Source: Emcibacter sp.
GTDB taxonomy: Bacteria > Pseudomonadota > Alphaproteobacteria > Sphingomonadales > Emcibacteraceae
DNA length: 64,000 nt
Assembly (NCBI RefSeq): GCF_963675455.1
Contig: NZ_OY776217.1
Location: 1,218,001 to 1,282,000 of the forward strand
Direction of reading: 5' to 3'
The position numbers were made by a program, and so were the translations under genes. The notes beneath the pieces are model-generated. The model had not been told where the DNA came from, did no database searches, and saw nothing but the letters and a program-made list of their open reading frames with translations. Below are positions 46,199 to 55,460 of the stretch, one piece after another (the stretch's first letter is position 1; every line of letters begins with the position of its first letter).

Positions 46199-47128
46199 AT
46201 GCAGATCTACCTGCCCATTGCCGAGTTATCAATCAACATATTTGTTTTGTTGGCTATGGGCGGAGGTGTCGGTTTTCTGTCAGGTATGTTCGGGGTCGGC
46301 GGTGGTTTCCTGATGACGCCGCTGCTTATCTTTGCCGGAATACCGCCGGCGGTGGCGGTGGCGACAGGCGCCAACCAGATCACGGCAGCGTCAGTGTCGG
46401 GTGCATTGGCCCACGCCAAAAGGGGCGGTGTGGACTATAAAATGGGGTTTGTCCTGATTGCCGGTGGGGCGGTTGGGTCCTATGTTGGCGCGTTTCTCTT
46501 CACCCTGCTGAAGGAATCCGGTCAGGTGGATTTGATGATCTCCATCGCCTATGTGATCTTTCTGGGCGGTGTTGGGGGGCTCATGATGATGGAAAGCATC
46601 GGCGCCCTGATCCGCCAGCACCGGGGTGAAAAAATCAAGCCGAAGCGTCGGCAGAGAAGCTGGGTGGACGCGCTTCCCTTCAAGATGAGATTCCGCAAAT
46701 CAAAGATGTATATCAGCGTCCTGCTGCCGCTGGCGATCGGCGCCCTGGTCGGGGTTCTGGCAGCGACCATGGGGGTTGGCGGCGGCTTTATTATGGTTCC
46801 GGCCATGATTTATCTGTTGAACATGCCGATCAATGTGGTGATCGGCACAAGCCTGTTCCAGATTACTTTTGTAACTGCCGCGGTGACTTTCCTGCATTCC
46901 GTTAACACCCAGACGGTCGATATTGTGCTTGCCCTGATCTCTCTCATCGGGGCGGTGATTGGCGCCCCCATCGGGGCTCGTTTCGGGGCGAGGTTGCGTG
47001 GCGAGCAATTGCGCATTCTGCTTGCCCTCCTTGTGTTAGTTGTCTGTTGCAAGATGGGTTTTGACCTGGTGCTGGAGCCGGAAGAACTTTATGCCGTTTT
47101 TTCTACAGAGGAAGGAACGGGACATTGA
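46199..47128 (+). CDS. TauE/SafE-family sulfite exporter-like permease
   Basis: This is a 309-residue inner-membrane protein with about eight helices and the internal two-fold repeat of the family. Each half begins with a glycine-rich motif (GFLSGMFGVGGGFLMTPLL and VGVLAATMGVGGGFIMVPAM). Such permeases export sulfite, sulfoacetate or related anions. Its stop overlaps the TTG start of the next gene by four bases. The pairing with a TIGR02186-type protein recurs in alphaproteobacteria. Confidence 0.88.
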   Translation: MQIYLPIAELSINIFVLLAMGGGVGFLSGMFGVGGGFLMTPLLIFAGIPPAVAVATGANQITAASVSGALAHAKRGGVDYKMGFVLIAGGAVGSYVGAFLFTLLKESGQVDLMISIAYVIFLGGVGGLMMMESIGALIRQHRGEKIKPKRRQRSWVDALPFKMRFRKSKMYISVLLPLAIGALVGVLAATMGVGGGFIMVPAMIYLLNMPINVVIGTSLFQITFVTAAVTFLHSVNTQTVDIVLALISLIGAVIGAPIGARFGARLRGEQLRILLALLVLVVCCKMGFDLVLEPEELYAVFSTEEGTGH

Positions 47129-47916
47129 GGAATTTCCATGCGATCCTGAGCGTTCTTTTCATTCTTGCGTCACCGCCGGGCGCGCATGCCGAGCGCCTGG
47201 TGACGGATCTTTCGGAAGATGTCATCGAGATCAACGTGCGTTTCACCGGCACTGATCTTATGGTGTTTGGTGCTGTGGATGCAGCTATCCCGCAAGAGGA
47301 TGGGGGACACGGCATTGTGGTAGAGGGCATGGATTATGACATGATTGTCGTGATCACGAGCGAACGCAAGGGCATGACCGTTCGCCGGAAAGAACGTGTC
47401 AGCGGCATCTGGGTCAACAAGGGACGGCAAGAACTTTCGGGTGTGCCGGGCTATTACGCCCTGGGAACCACCCGGCATCTCGACGATATTATTTCCCCCG
47501 AGGTCCGTGCCCGTCATGGAATCGGCCTGGACAATATTGTTCTCAGCCTCACAGAAGAGCTCGGTCCTGAAGAAAGACAGGGGTATCAGGACGGCTTTAT
47601 CCGGAATATGAAGGAAAAGGGCCTCTATAAGGAAGAATTCGGTAACATCAAATTGCGTGAAGGCATCCTGTTCTGGGCGCGTATGTATTTTCCGGCTAAC
47701 ATGCCTGTGGGGGATTATAAGGCGACGGTTTATCTTGTTCGCCAGGGAGATGTTCTCCTGAGTCGGACCCGGGATCTGCAAGTTGACAAGGTGGGGTTAG
47801 AGCGGGCGATTTACAATTTTGCATACCAGAAGCCTGCCGCCTATGGTCTCGTGGCCATCTGGGTGGCACTCTTTGCCGGCTGGCTGGGCGGCGTTTTTTC
47901 CAGAAAAGTCAGCTGA
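47125..47916 (+). CDS. TIGR02186-type membrane-anchored protein
   Basis: The 263-residue protein has a signal sequence (residues about 1-22, ending PGAHA) and a large periplasmic domain (LVTDLSEDVIEINVRFTGTDLMVFGAV ... GIWVNKGRQELSGVPGYYALGTTRHL). One C-terminal membrane helix follows (YGLVAIWVALFAGWLGGVFSRK). This matches the alphaproteobacterial TIGR02186 family of unknown function. A TTG start at 47125 overlaps the permease stop and has AAGGAA upstream. It may be an accessory subunit of that permease. Confidence 0.78.
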   Translation: MRNFHAILSVLFILASPPGAHAERLVTDLSEDVIEINVRFTGTDLMVFGAVDAAIPQEDGGHGIVVEGMDYDMIVVITSERKGMTVRRKERVSGIWVNKGRQELSGVPGYYALGTTRHLDDIISPEVRARHGIGLDNIVLSLTEELGPEERQGYQDGFIRNMKEKGLYKEEFGNIKLREGILFWARMYFPANMPVGDYKATVYLVRQGDVLLSRTRDLQVDKVGLERAIYNFAYQKPAAYGLVAIWVALFAGWLGGVFSRKVS

Positions 47917-47999
47917 TTTGAGAAAACTATCATCCTGTTCACGAATTTCTGATTTTCAAGCTACTTGCTATATTGCGGCAGGACGTTAAAACTTTCGCT

Positions 48000-48734
48000 A
48001 TGGAGTCTTTGGAAGTTACATATTTTGCCGCGTTGCTGGGCGGTATCTTCAGTTTTCTGTCGCCCTGCGTGCTGCCCTTGGTGCCGGCCTATGTGTCCTA
48101 TGTGACCGGAAGTTCCCTGAATGATTTGCGGGAGGGCGACAAGGTACCGGTGACGGATGTTTTGTCCGGTGCACTGGCATTTGTGTTTGGTTTCTCGACA
48201 GTCTTTGTCCTGCTTGGGGCTGGGGCCTCCAGTCTTCAGCCGTTCCTTCTTGAGCATCTGCATATCTTTTCGAAAATATCCGGTGGGCTGATCATCATGC
48301 TCGGGCTGCATTTTACCGGGATCGTCAGGATCGGCTTTTTGTACCGGGAAGCGCGATTCCATACCCGGGATACCCCGGCCGGGATTATTGGCGCCTATGT
48401 TATGGGTCTTGCCTTTGCTTTTGGCTGGACACCCTGCATAGGCCCCATCCTCGGGACAATACTGACCCTGGCGGCTGGCCAGCAAACGTTCGGTACCGGC
48501 GTCTCCCTGCTGATCGTGTATTCCCTCGGACTGGGGATACCGTTTGTTCTGGCGGCCCTGTCGGTGAACCGGTTTCTGCAGTTTTCGGGAAAATTCCGCA
48601 ATTATTTTCGTCTGATTGAAATCCTGATCGGCGCCCTGCTGATCCTGACCGGCGCGGCGATTTTCTTCGGTCTGTTGCAGACCTTCGGGAACAACCTTCT
48701 GGAATGGTTCCCCTGGCTGGCCGAAATAGGTTAG
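48000..48734 (+). CDS. ccdA: Cytochrome c biogenesis protein CcdA
   Basis: The 244-residue inner-membrane protein has six helices and the paired redox cysteines of CcdA/DsbD-beta (FLSPCVLPLVPAYVSY, about residue 22, and GWTPCIGPILGTIL). It carries reducing power from cytoplasmic thioredoxin to periplasmic thiol proteins used in heme attachment. ATG 48000 is taken as the start, but the ribosome-binding site is poor and a TTG at 47973 is possible. It follows the TIGR02186 gene by 83 bases. Confidence 0.88.
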   Translation: MESLEVTYFAALLGGIFSFLSPCVLPLVPAYVSYVTGSSLNDLREGDKVPVTDVLSGALAFVFGFSTVFVLLGAGASSLQPFLLEHLHIFSKISGGLIIMLGLHFTGIVRIGFLYREARFHTRDTPAGIIGAYVMGLAFAFGWTPCIGPILGTILTLAAGQQTFGTGVSLLIVYSLGLGIPFVLAALSVNRFLQFSGKFRNYFRLIEILIGALLILTGAAIFFGLLQTFGNNLLEWFPWLAEIG

Positions 48735-48757
48735 TCGTACCCTCTATGAGTGTGCGC

Positions 48758-48834
48758 AAAAAAAAGCCTCGGCAGACTCTTGATAGAGGTGCCGAGGCAG
48801 TCAGGCAGATGAAGGATCACCGGAATGATCCTTC
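48758..48834 (-). terminator. Intrinsic terminator plus second hairpin downstream of the 97-residue gene
   Basis: Stem GCCTCGGCA (48766-48774) pairs with TGCCGAGGC (48790-48798). On the minus strand it is followed by eight Ts (48765-48758), so it terminates minus-strand transcription. A second perfect nine-base hairpin (48811-48819 with 48826-48834) lies in front of it. Both could also fold in the tail of the ccdA transcript. Confidence 0.8.
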
Positions 48835-48904
48835 AAGGGATCTTTAAACTTCCAAATATATTTGCAAATTATAGAATCTATTGCATTGCATATGCAAGAG
48901 GAAA

Positions 48905-49198
48905 CTAATGTATATTCCTGAGTGAATTCTGTGAGTTATCGGAAATGTAGTGATAAATTTTCCGCCAGATATAGATATTATCTGTATCATTTTCATTAAT
49001 TGCACTTACATATAAATAGTGGGCGTTTTCTTCCGCGCTCTCTCTGTATATATTTTCAAATTCCCTGGCTGCCAGGATAAAAAAAGGTTCCGCGTCGATT
49101 CCAATTTTTTCCATTTCTACTAGTAAATTTGTCATTGACCTTATGGAAGAAGGGGTTACATCTTTCGTTCCATCTGAAACAATATTATTCATCGTCAT
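48905..49198 (-). CDS. Hypothetical protein, 97 residues
   Basis: I do not recognise this protein. It is acidic and mostly helical in appearance (MTNLLVEMEKIGIDAEPFFILAAREFENIYRE), with no membrane segment, signal peptide or cysteine. It is AT-rich compared with its neighbours, which may indicate recent acquisition. Support for a real gene comes from a strong AAGGAGA ribosome-binding site seven bases before ATG 49198 and a dedicated T-tailed terminator at 48758-48798. It stands alone between ccdA and the biotin genes. Confidence 0.7.
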   Translation of the reverse strand: MTMNNIVSDGTKDVTPSSIRSMTNLLVEMEKIGIDAEPFFILAAREFENIYRESAEENAHYLYVSAINENDTDNIYIWRKIYHYISDNSQNSLRNIH

Positions 49199-49351
49199 AG
49201 TTGCATCTCCTTACCTATTTAGAGAAGCAAGCTACGTGCCAGTTTTTTATTCTAGTGAATCCGCCGGGAAGCTGAAGTCGGAACCAAAAGATGCCGGACA
49301 GATTTTGCCGGACTTGCAAATTCTGCCTATCGGGCACTTTGGGAAAGTGAT

Positions 49352-49990
49352 TTATTCGTTAATTTCACGTTGTAGTGAATTTATTGAGATTTCGGGTAAA
49401 AAACCTTGCAGGGTAGCGGCTGTTTTCTGCAACCCGACTGAATTATCTTCCGATTCGGAGAGAATCAGTTGTGAGAGACTGAGATTATGATGGTCGAGTA
49501 CATCGCAGACTGAAAGGGTGTGACTTAAGCTGCCCAGGTAAGTGCCCGCCACCAGCCAGATATCGCATTTCAGGGCTTTGATCCAGTCCAGCACGGTATG
49601 GGTGGCATTCAGGGGAACCATCAGGCCGCCGACGCCTTCTATAAAATGATAATCGTAATCCGCGGTGCAGGCGGATGTGCAGAAATCGACAAGCTCTTCA
49701 ATGTTGAGGGAACGTCCTTCCGCCTCGGCAGCCTGGTCCGGAGAAAGCGGGGCTTCAAATCGCCACGGAGAAATAGCGTTTATGGTTTCGTCAGTGATGT
49801 CACGGTCAAGAGCCTCAAGCAGCAATCCAGTATCGCTGTCGGCAGCGTTTTCGGGATCGAAACCGCTGATGACAGGTTTGAGGGCATTCACCCTGAAACC
49901 GGCTTTCTTTCTGTTTTTAATGGCCTGGCAGGTGACATGTGTTTTGCCGATGCCTGTGCCTGTTCCTGTGACAAATATAATGCGGCTCAT
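49352..49990 (-). CDS. bioD: Dethiobiotin synthase
   Basis: The 212-residue ATPase closes the ureido ring of dethiobiotin from 7,8-diaminopelargonate, CO2 and ATP. The P-loop is FVTGTGTGIGKTHVT (residues about 6-20). ALKPVISGFD and EGVGGLMVPL are the other BioD motifs. Its start overlaps the bioF stop by four bases (ATGA), so the two are translationally coupled. Confidence 0.94.
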   Translation of the reverse strand: MSRIIFVTGTGTGIGKTHVTCQAIKNRKKAGFRVNALKPVISGFDPENAADSDTGLLLEALDRDITDETINAISPWRFEAPLSPDQAAEAEGRSLNIEELVDFCTSACTADYDYHFIEGVGGLMVPLNATHTVLDWIKALKCDIWLVAGTYLGSLSHTLSVCDVLDHHNLSLSQLILSESEDNSVGLQKTAATLQGFLPEISINSLQREINE

Positions 49991-51159
49991 TCATCGGATC
50001 CTTTTGTTTCAAGAGCGCCGATCTTCCTGAGGGCGTCGACAAGGGCAAGGACGTCTTCCTCCCGGTGGGCGGCACTGAAGGTAATACGCAACCGGGCAGC
50101 GCCCTCCGGCACTGTTGGCGGGCGGATGCCGGTGACAAGAAATCCAAGCTCTTCCAGTATAGCTGCAAGGTGCATTGTTCTGCCGCTGTCTCCTGTGATC
50201 ACGGGAATAATCGGGCTTTGCGGTTCAGGCAGGCCGGCTTCCCGGGCAAACAACCGCGCATTATACATCGGACGGTCGCAATAGTCGCGGTCGTTTTCGA
50301 TGAGATCCAGTGCCTTGATGGCGGCAGCAATACTGGCCGGCGGCGAGCCGGTGGTGTAAATCAGGCTTCTGGCCCTTGTCTTCATGAAGTCGACCACCGC
50401 CTGGCTGGCACAAAGATAACCGCCGAAGCTGCCGATGGCCTTGGACAGGGTGCCCATTTGCAGGGGGATGTCCGGTTTTCTGTCGAAGCAGAAGCTGCTG
50501 CCGCGTCCTTCACCGATTACGCCGACACCGTGAGCGTCGTCGGACAACAGCCAGCAGTCATGATGGCGGGCCAGATCACTCAGCTCCGGCAAAGGCGCCA
50601 GGTCGCCATCCATGCTGAACACACCGTCGGTCAGGACCATGGCGTACCGGTGTTCCGCCCGGTTTTGCCTGATCAGGTCTTCCAGACGGTCGAGGTTGTT
50701 ATGTGGAAATATGATCAGCTTTGCCCCACTTAACTGGCTGCCGGCCAGCAGACAATTGTGGCTGAGTTCATCCGCAAAAATAACATCCTCCGGGCCGACG
50801 AGGCTGGGGATGATGCCGATATTGGCCATATAGCCCGAGCTGAAAACGCAGGCGGCTTCCGTGCCCTTGAGGCGGGCAAGCTTTGCTTCCAGTTCCTCGA
50901 GCAGGGGATGGTTCCCGGTGATCAGTCGCGAGGCGCCGGCGCCAACGCCATATTCATGAATGGCTTCGATTGCCGCCTGTTTGACATCCGGATGCTGACT
51001 CATATTGAGATAGTCGTTGCAGCAGAAGGAGATTAACTCCCTGCCGTTCCGGAGGGCATGACCGTTGTCCAGTCTGGTGGTAGTGACAAGCCTCCGGCGC
51101 AGGCCTGCCTGCTCAAGTTTGTCCAGTTTTGTAGAAACGAATTTTTCCAGCGACTTCAT
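49987..51159 (-). CDS. bioF: 8-amino-7-oxononanoate synthase
   Basis: This 390-residue PLP-dependent alpha-oxoamine synthase condenses pimeloyl thioester with alanine. Cofactor motifs are TDGVFSMDGDLAPL, LSDDAHGVGVIG and the Lys-bearing MGTLSKAIGSFGGYL (about residue 230). ATG 51159 (MKSLEKFVSTKLD) is chosen; the longer frame upstream lacks homology. It is divergent from bioB across 196 bases, which contain a small inverted repeat TTACT-GGTG-AGTAA (51222-51235). Confidence 0.94.
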   Translation of the reverse strand: MKSLEKFVSTKLDKLEQAGLRRRLVTTTRLDNGHALRNGRELISFCCNDYLNMSQHPDVKQAAIEAIHEYGVGAGASRLITGNHPLLEELEAKLARLKGTEAACVFSSGYMANIGIIPSLVGPEDVIFADELSHNCLLAGSQLSGAKLIIFPHNNLDRLEDLIRQNRAEHRYAMVLTDGVFSMDGDLAPLPELSDLARHHDCWLLSDDAHGVGVIGEGRGSSFCFDRKPDIPLQMGTLSKAIGSFGGYLCASQAVVDFMKTRARSLIYTTGSPPASIAAAIKALDLIENDRDYCDRPMYNARLFAREAGLPEPQSPIIPVITGDSGRTMHLAAILEELGFLVTGIRPPTVPEGAARLRITFSAAHREEDVLALVDALRKIGALETKGSDE

Positions 51160-51355
51160 AAGCTCTTTACCTGCTTTTATGTTACAGGGCATAATTGGCC
51201 CGCCGGAGACTATAGTCAATGTTACTGGTGAGTAAAGTTATTGTCGTAATTTGCTTGACTTTTTAGGGCAGGAAAGGGAATGTGCGGCCATACCGGTAAA
51301 TAATCCCGGCCCTGGGTGGCCGGTCCGTTGAACACAGCTTGGAAGCAGGTATCAA

Positions 51356-52357
51356 ATGAGTGAAGCTCGCGAAGTATCCCCCGAAATTTCCTATGAAAAT
51401 GCCTATGCGGACGGATTCCGTCACAACTGGACCAAACGGGAAATTCTGGAATACTTCAATATGCCGTTCATGGACCTGCTGTTTGAAGCCCAGACTATTC
51501 ACCGGAAATATTTTGACCCAAACCGGGTGCAGCTGAGCCAGCTGTGCAGCATCAAGACCGGCGGCTGTCCTGAAGACTGTAAATATTGTCCCCAGTCGGC
51601 GAGGTACCAGACTGAGGTGGATGCCAGCAAGCTGATGGCTGTTCAGGAAGTGGTCGAAAAAGCAAAAAAGGCCAGGGAAGCCGGGGCGACCCGTTACTGC
51701 ATGGGGGCTGCCTGGCGTAGCCCCAAAGACCGGGACATGGACGCGGTAGTGGCTATGATCAAGGGGGTCAAGGATCTTGGCATGGAAACCTGTGTAACGC
51801 TGGGTATGCTGGACGAGGAGCAGGTGTCTCAGCTTAAGCAGGCGGGGCTGGACTATTATAACCATAATGTGGACAGCTCCCCGGAATATTATAAAGAGAT
51901 CATCACGACCCGGTCCTATGAAGACCGGCTCGATACACTGGAACGGGTGCGCGGCGCCGGGATCAATGTCTGCAGCGGCGGCATTGTCGGTATGGGCGAG
52001 AGCCGTGAGGACCGGGCAGGCATGCTGCAGACCCTGGCCAATCTGCCGCAGCATCCGGGCAGTGTGCCGATCAATATGCTGGTCCAGGTCGAAGGCACAC
52101 CCCTGTTCGGCGGCGGCAAGATGGACCCGTTTGATTTTGTCCGTACCATCGCCGTGGCCCGGATTCTGATGCCGGCGTCTTACGTTCGCCTCAGCGCGGG
52201 ACGCGAGGAAATGAATGATGAAATGCAGGCGCTGTGTTTCATGGCTGGGGCCAACAGCATTTTTTACGGTGAGAAACTGCTGACAACACCAAACCCGATT
52301 CAGAATCAGGATATGGAACTGTTCGGCCGCCTTGGTATTCAGCCAGAAGGCAAATAA
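51356..52357 (+). CDS. bioB: Biotin synthase
   Basis: The 333-residue radical-SAM enzyme inserts sulfur into dethiobiotin. The cluster motif is [20 protein letters not shown] (CxxxCxxC, about residues 67-74). [22 protein letters not shown] [12 protein letters not shown] and RLSAGREEM, with the [2Fe-2S] arginine, are conserved. Its stop codon shares one base with the bioA start (TAATG). Confidence 0.95.
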   Translation: MSEAREVSPEISYENAYADGFRHNWTKREILEYFNMPFMDLLFEAQTIHRKYFDPNRVQLSQLCSIKTGGCPEDCKYCPQSARYQTEVDASKLMAVQEVVEKAKKAREAGATRYCMGAAWRSPKDRDMDAVVAMIKGVKDLGMETCVTLGMLDEEQVSQLKQAGLDYYNHNVDSSPEYYKEIITTRSYEDRLDTLERVRGAGINVCSGGIVGMGESREDRAGMLQTLANLPQHPGSVPINMLVQVEGTPLFGGGKMDPFDFVRTIAVARILMPASYVRLSAGREEMNDEMQALCFMAGANSIFYGEKLLTTPNPIQNQDMELFGRLGIQPEGK

Positions 52358-53646
52358 TGTCGGAAAAAAAACAAAGACCATCGGACCTGCCGGAATGGTA
52401 TCGGGAGGGGTATGATAATATCTGGCTGCCTTATACCCAGATGAAGACAGCGCCGGATGCGCTTCCGGTTGTGGGGACCGACGGTGTATATCTGGAACTG
52501 GCGGACGGGCGGAAACTTCTGGACGGGATCGCAAGCTGGTGGACCGCCTGCCACGGGTATAATCACCCGAAAATGAAAGAAAAAATGAAGACTCAGATCG
52601 ACAGCATGTCCCATGTCATGCTGGGCGGGCTCGTGCATGAGGGGGCGCTGGACCTGTCCCGGCGCCTGGCGGATCTATTGCCCGGGGATCTCAATCATGT
52701 GTTCTTTTCGGAATCAGGCTCGGTATCGGTCGAGATCGCCCTCAAGATGGCTGTGCAGTTCTGGCTTAATCAGGGTGTTGAGGGGCGCGCACGATTTGCC
52801 AGCTTCAAGGCCGGCTATCACGGCGATACCTCCGCCGCCATGTCGGTGAGCGATAGCGATGACGGCATGCACAAGGCTTTTGGAGGATATCTTCAGCAGC
52901 AATATATCCTGTCCCTGCCGGAAACCCCGGAAGACCTGGAGGGTCTTGAAAGCTTTCTCCGGGAAAACAGGGAAACCATCGCCGGTGTGATCATGGAACC
53001 GCTGGTCCAGGGCGCCGGTGGTATGAAATTCCATAGCCCGGAAATACTCAAAGGCATTGCCGACGCCTGCCGGAAGGCAGATGTTCTGTTTATCCTGGAC
53101 GAGATCTTCACCGGCTTCGGCCGGACAGGCACCATGTTTGCCTGCGAGCAGGCCGGTGTCGTGCCCGATATTATATGTCTCGGCAAGGCTTTGACTGCCG
53201 GAACCGTCGCCATGGCGGCGACCGTGGCGACAGACCGGGTGTATGAAGCGTTTCTCTCCGAGGATCCTGACAAGGCCTTTATGCACGGACCGACCTATAT
53301 GGCCAATCCTCTGGCCTGTGCTGCCGCCAATGCCTCCCTCGATATTTTCGAGGAAGAGCCTGTTCTGGAGCGGGTTAAAAAGATTGAGGGCCATCTGACC
53401 CAGAGTTTTGCCCAGTTCCGGGAAAAGCCGGGTGTGGTTGATGTCCGGGTCAGGGGCGCCATCGCGGTTATTCAGATGGAAAAAATCGAAAACCCCGCAG
53501 TCCTGCGGGAGGAATTTGTCAAAGAGGGCGTCTGGGTGCGACCTTTCGGTGATGTGGTTTACGTCACACCCGCCTTTAGCATGGAAGGTGCCGATATCTC
53601 GGCATTGACAGAAGCCATAGACAATGTTCTTAATAGATGTTCTTAA
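52357..53646 (+). CDS. bioA: Adenosylmethionine--8-amino-7-oxononanoate transaminase
   Basis: The 429-residue class III aminotransferase makes 7,8-diaminopelargonate with S-adenosylmethionine as amino donor. BioA marks are SWWTACHGYNHP (residues about 50-61), FSESGSVSVEIALKMA, FILDEIFTGFGRTG and the PLP lysine in ICLGKALTAG. It forms a pair with bioB. With bioF and bioD, all four conversions from pimeloyl thioester to biotin are encoded here. Genes for pimeloyl synthesis (bioC/bioH or bioI/bioZ) are not. Confidence 0.95.
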   Translation: MSEKKQRPSDLPEWYREGYDNIWLPYTQMKTAPDALPVVGTDGVYLELADGRKLLDGIASWWTACHGYNHPKMKEKMKTQIDSMSHVMLGGLVHEGALDLSRRLADLLPGDLNHVFFSESGSVSVEIALKMAVQFWLNQGVEGRARFASFKAGYHGDTSAAMSVSDSDDGMHKAFGGYLQQQYILSLPETPEDLEGLESFLRENRETIAGVIMEPLVQGAGGMKFHSPEILKGIADACRKADVLFILDEIFTGFGRTGTMFACEQAGVVPDIICLGKALTAGTVAMAATVATDRVYEAFLSEDPDKAFMHGPTYMANPLACAAANASLDIFEEEPVLERVKKIEGHLTQSFAQFREKPGVVDVRVRGAIAVIQMEKIENPAVLREEFVKEGVWVRPFGDVVYVTPAFSMEGADISALTEAIDNVLNRCS

Positions 53647-53678
53647 ATTGAACGGTTGAAAATTTATTGAGACAAGGC

Positions 53679-55460
53679 ATGACTAAGGGTCGTTTACTTT
53701 CACTCAGACAGCAATTGCGTGACCTGGGACTTCAGGGATTTGTCGTTCCCCATGCGGACGAACATCAGAATGAATATACACCAGCCAATGCCGAGAGGCT
53801 TGCGTGGCTGACCGGCTTCACGGGATCTGCCGGTGAAGCCGTTCTGACTCTGTCTGAAGGTGCGATCTATGTGGATGGCCGTTATACCCTGCAGGTCCGC
53901 CAGCAGACAGACAGGAACCAGTTCACACCGCTCAATCTTTATGAAGATAAAATGGAAGACTGGCTCGTGGACAGGGTCGGCAAGGGCGATCGCATTGGAT
54001 ATGACCCCTGGCTGCACACCAGGGAGTGGATCGGCAAGGTTTCTGAAAAACTGTCTGAAAAGGGCGCGCTGTTTGTGCCGCTGGACGATAATCCCATTGA
54101 TCAGGTCTGGCAGGACCGCCCGGCCGATTCAGATGCGCCGGCCGTCGCGCATCCGATCGAATATTCCGGGGAAGACTCTCTCCATAAACGGGAGAGGATT
54201 GGTGCTGATATAAAAAGCAAGGGCGCTGATGCGGCTGTTCTGACACTTCTCGACAGTATTGCCTGGCTGTTTAATATTCGCGGCAGGGATGTGGCTCACA
54301 CGCCGCTGGTATCCAGCTACGCCATCCTGTTTGCCGATGGTTCTGCGACCCTTTATATTGACCCGGGCAAGGTGAACAAGGAACTGAAGGCCTTCCTCGG
54401 GGACAGCGTTAAACTGACGTCTAAATCCGTTTTTCCGGCTGGCTTGGTTAAACTGAAAAAGAAAAGGGTTCTTGTCGATCCCAAGCGTTCCCATGCAGCG
54501 GTATTTGAGCTGCTTGACAAGGCCGGCGCCGTCATTGTCGAGGGACAGGATCCCTGTCTCCTGCCGAAAGCCATGAAGAATGACGTGGAAATCAAGGGCA
54601 CCCGCGCCGCCCATAACCGGGACGCAGTTGCCGTCTGTAAATTCCTCGCCTGGCTGGACACGGCAGGACCGAAGGGGAGCATCGACGAAGCGGCTGCTGC
54701 GGAAAAACTGCTCTCTTTCCGAGAGGAGCAGGACCTGTTCAGGGATACAAGTTTTGATACCATTTCCGGTGCCGGCCCTAACGGCGCGATCGTTCATTAC
54801 CGGGTTACACCGGACAGCAGCCGTACACTGGAGCCGGACATGCTTTATCTGGTGGATAGCGGCGGCCAGTATCTTGACGGCACCACAGATATTACTCGTA
54901 CAGTCTGTATCGGAACACCGACGGAAGAACAGAAAGACAGGTTCACGCGGGTCTTGAAAGGCCATATCGCCCTTGCTCAGGCCCGGTTCCCGCATGGCAG
55001 GTCCGGCGCACATCTGGACAGTCTGGCCCGTAAACCGTTATGGGATGTGGGACTTGATTACGATCATGGCACCGGTCACGGCGTCGGCAGTTACCTTGGG
55101 GTTCATGAAGGACCGCAAAGTATTTCCCGGCTTGGTTTCGGGGTGCCGCTGGAACAGGGCATGATCCTGTCCAATGAACCCGGCTATTATAAAGAGGGTG
55201 AATATGGAATCAGGATTGAAAATCTGATTCTGGTTCGCGAGCGGCGTTTTGACGAGGAAGAAAGGCCGATGCTGAGCTTTGAAACCCTGACTCATGTGCC
55301 GATCGACAAACGTCTGATCAATGCTTACATGATGACGACTGCGGAGATTACCTGGTTTAATATCTATCACGCCCAGGTCCGCGAAATTGTCGGGCCGCAC
55401 CTGACCGGCAAGGAAAGGGAATGGCTGATGCGGGCGACGGAATCTCTTATGGTGCTTTAG
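53679..55460 (+). CDS. Xaa-Pro aminopeptidase (M24B family)
   Basis: This 593-residue cytosolic metallopeptidase removes N-terminal residues preceding proline. Two creatinase-like N-terminal domains (about 1-300) precede the pita-bread catalytic domain. Metal ligands are in VDSGGQYLDGTTDITRT (two Asp), GHGVGSYLGVHEGP (His) and ILSNEPGYYKEGEYGIRIENL (two Glu). ATG 53679 is chosen although the AAGG in front is close. TTG 53667 is an alternative. It overlaps the convergent LysR gene by four bases. Confidence 0.92.
   Translation: MTKGRLLSLRQQLRDLGLQGFVVPHADEHQNEYTPANAERLAWLTGFTGSAGEAVLTLSEGAIYVDGRYTLQVRQQTDRNQFTPLNLYEDKMEDWLVDRVGKGDRIGYDPWLHTREWIGKVSEKLSEKGALFVPLDDNPIDQVWQDRPADSDAPAVAHPIEYSGEDSLHKRERIGADIKSKGADAAVLTLLDSIAWLFNIRGRDVAHTPLVSSYAILFADGSATLYIDPGKVNKELKAFLGDSVKLTSKSVFPAGLVKLKKKRVLVDPKRSHAAVFELLDKAGAVIVEGQDPCLLPKAMKNDVEIKGTRAAHNRDAVAVCKFLAWLDTAGPKGSIDEAAAAEKLLSFREEQDLFRDTSFDTISGAGPNGAIVHYRVTPDSSRTLEPDMLYLVDSGGQYLDGTTDITRTVCIGTPTEEQKDRFTRVLKGHIALAQARFPHGRSGAHLDSLARKPLWDVGLDYDHGTGHGVGSYLGVHEGPQSISRLGFGVPLEQGMILSNEPGYYKEGEYGIRIENLILVRERRFDEEERPMLSFETLTHVPIDKRLINAYMMTTAEITWFNIYHAQVREIVGPHLTGKEREWLMRATESLMVL

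Noticed and set aside
49143..49490. 115-codon plus-strand frame overlapping the 97-residue gene and bioD
   Set aside because: It is antisense to two better-supported genes and lacks a ribosome-binding site.
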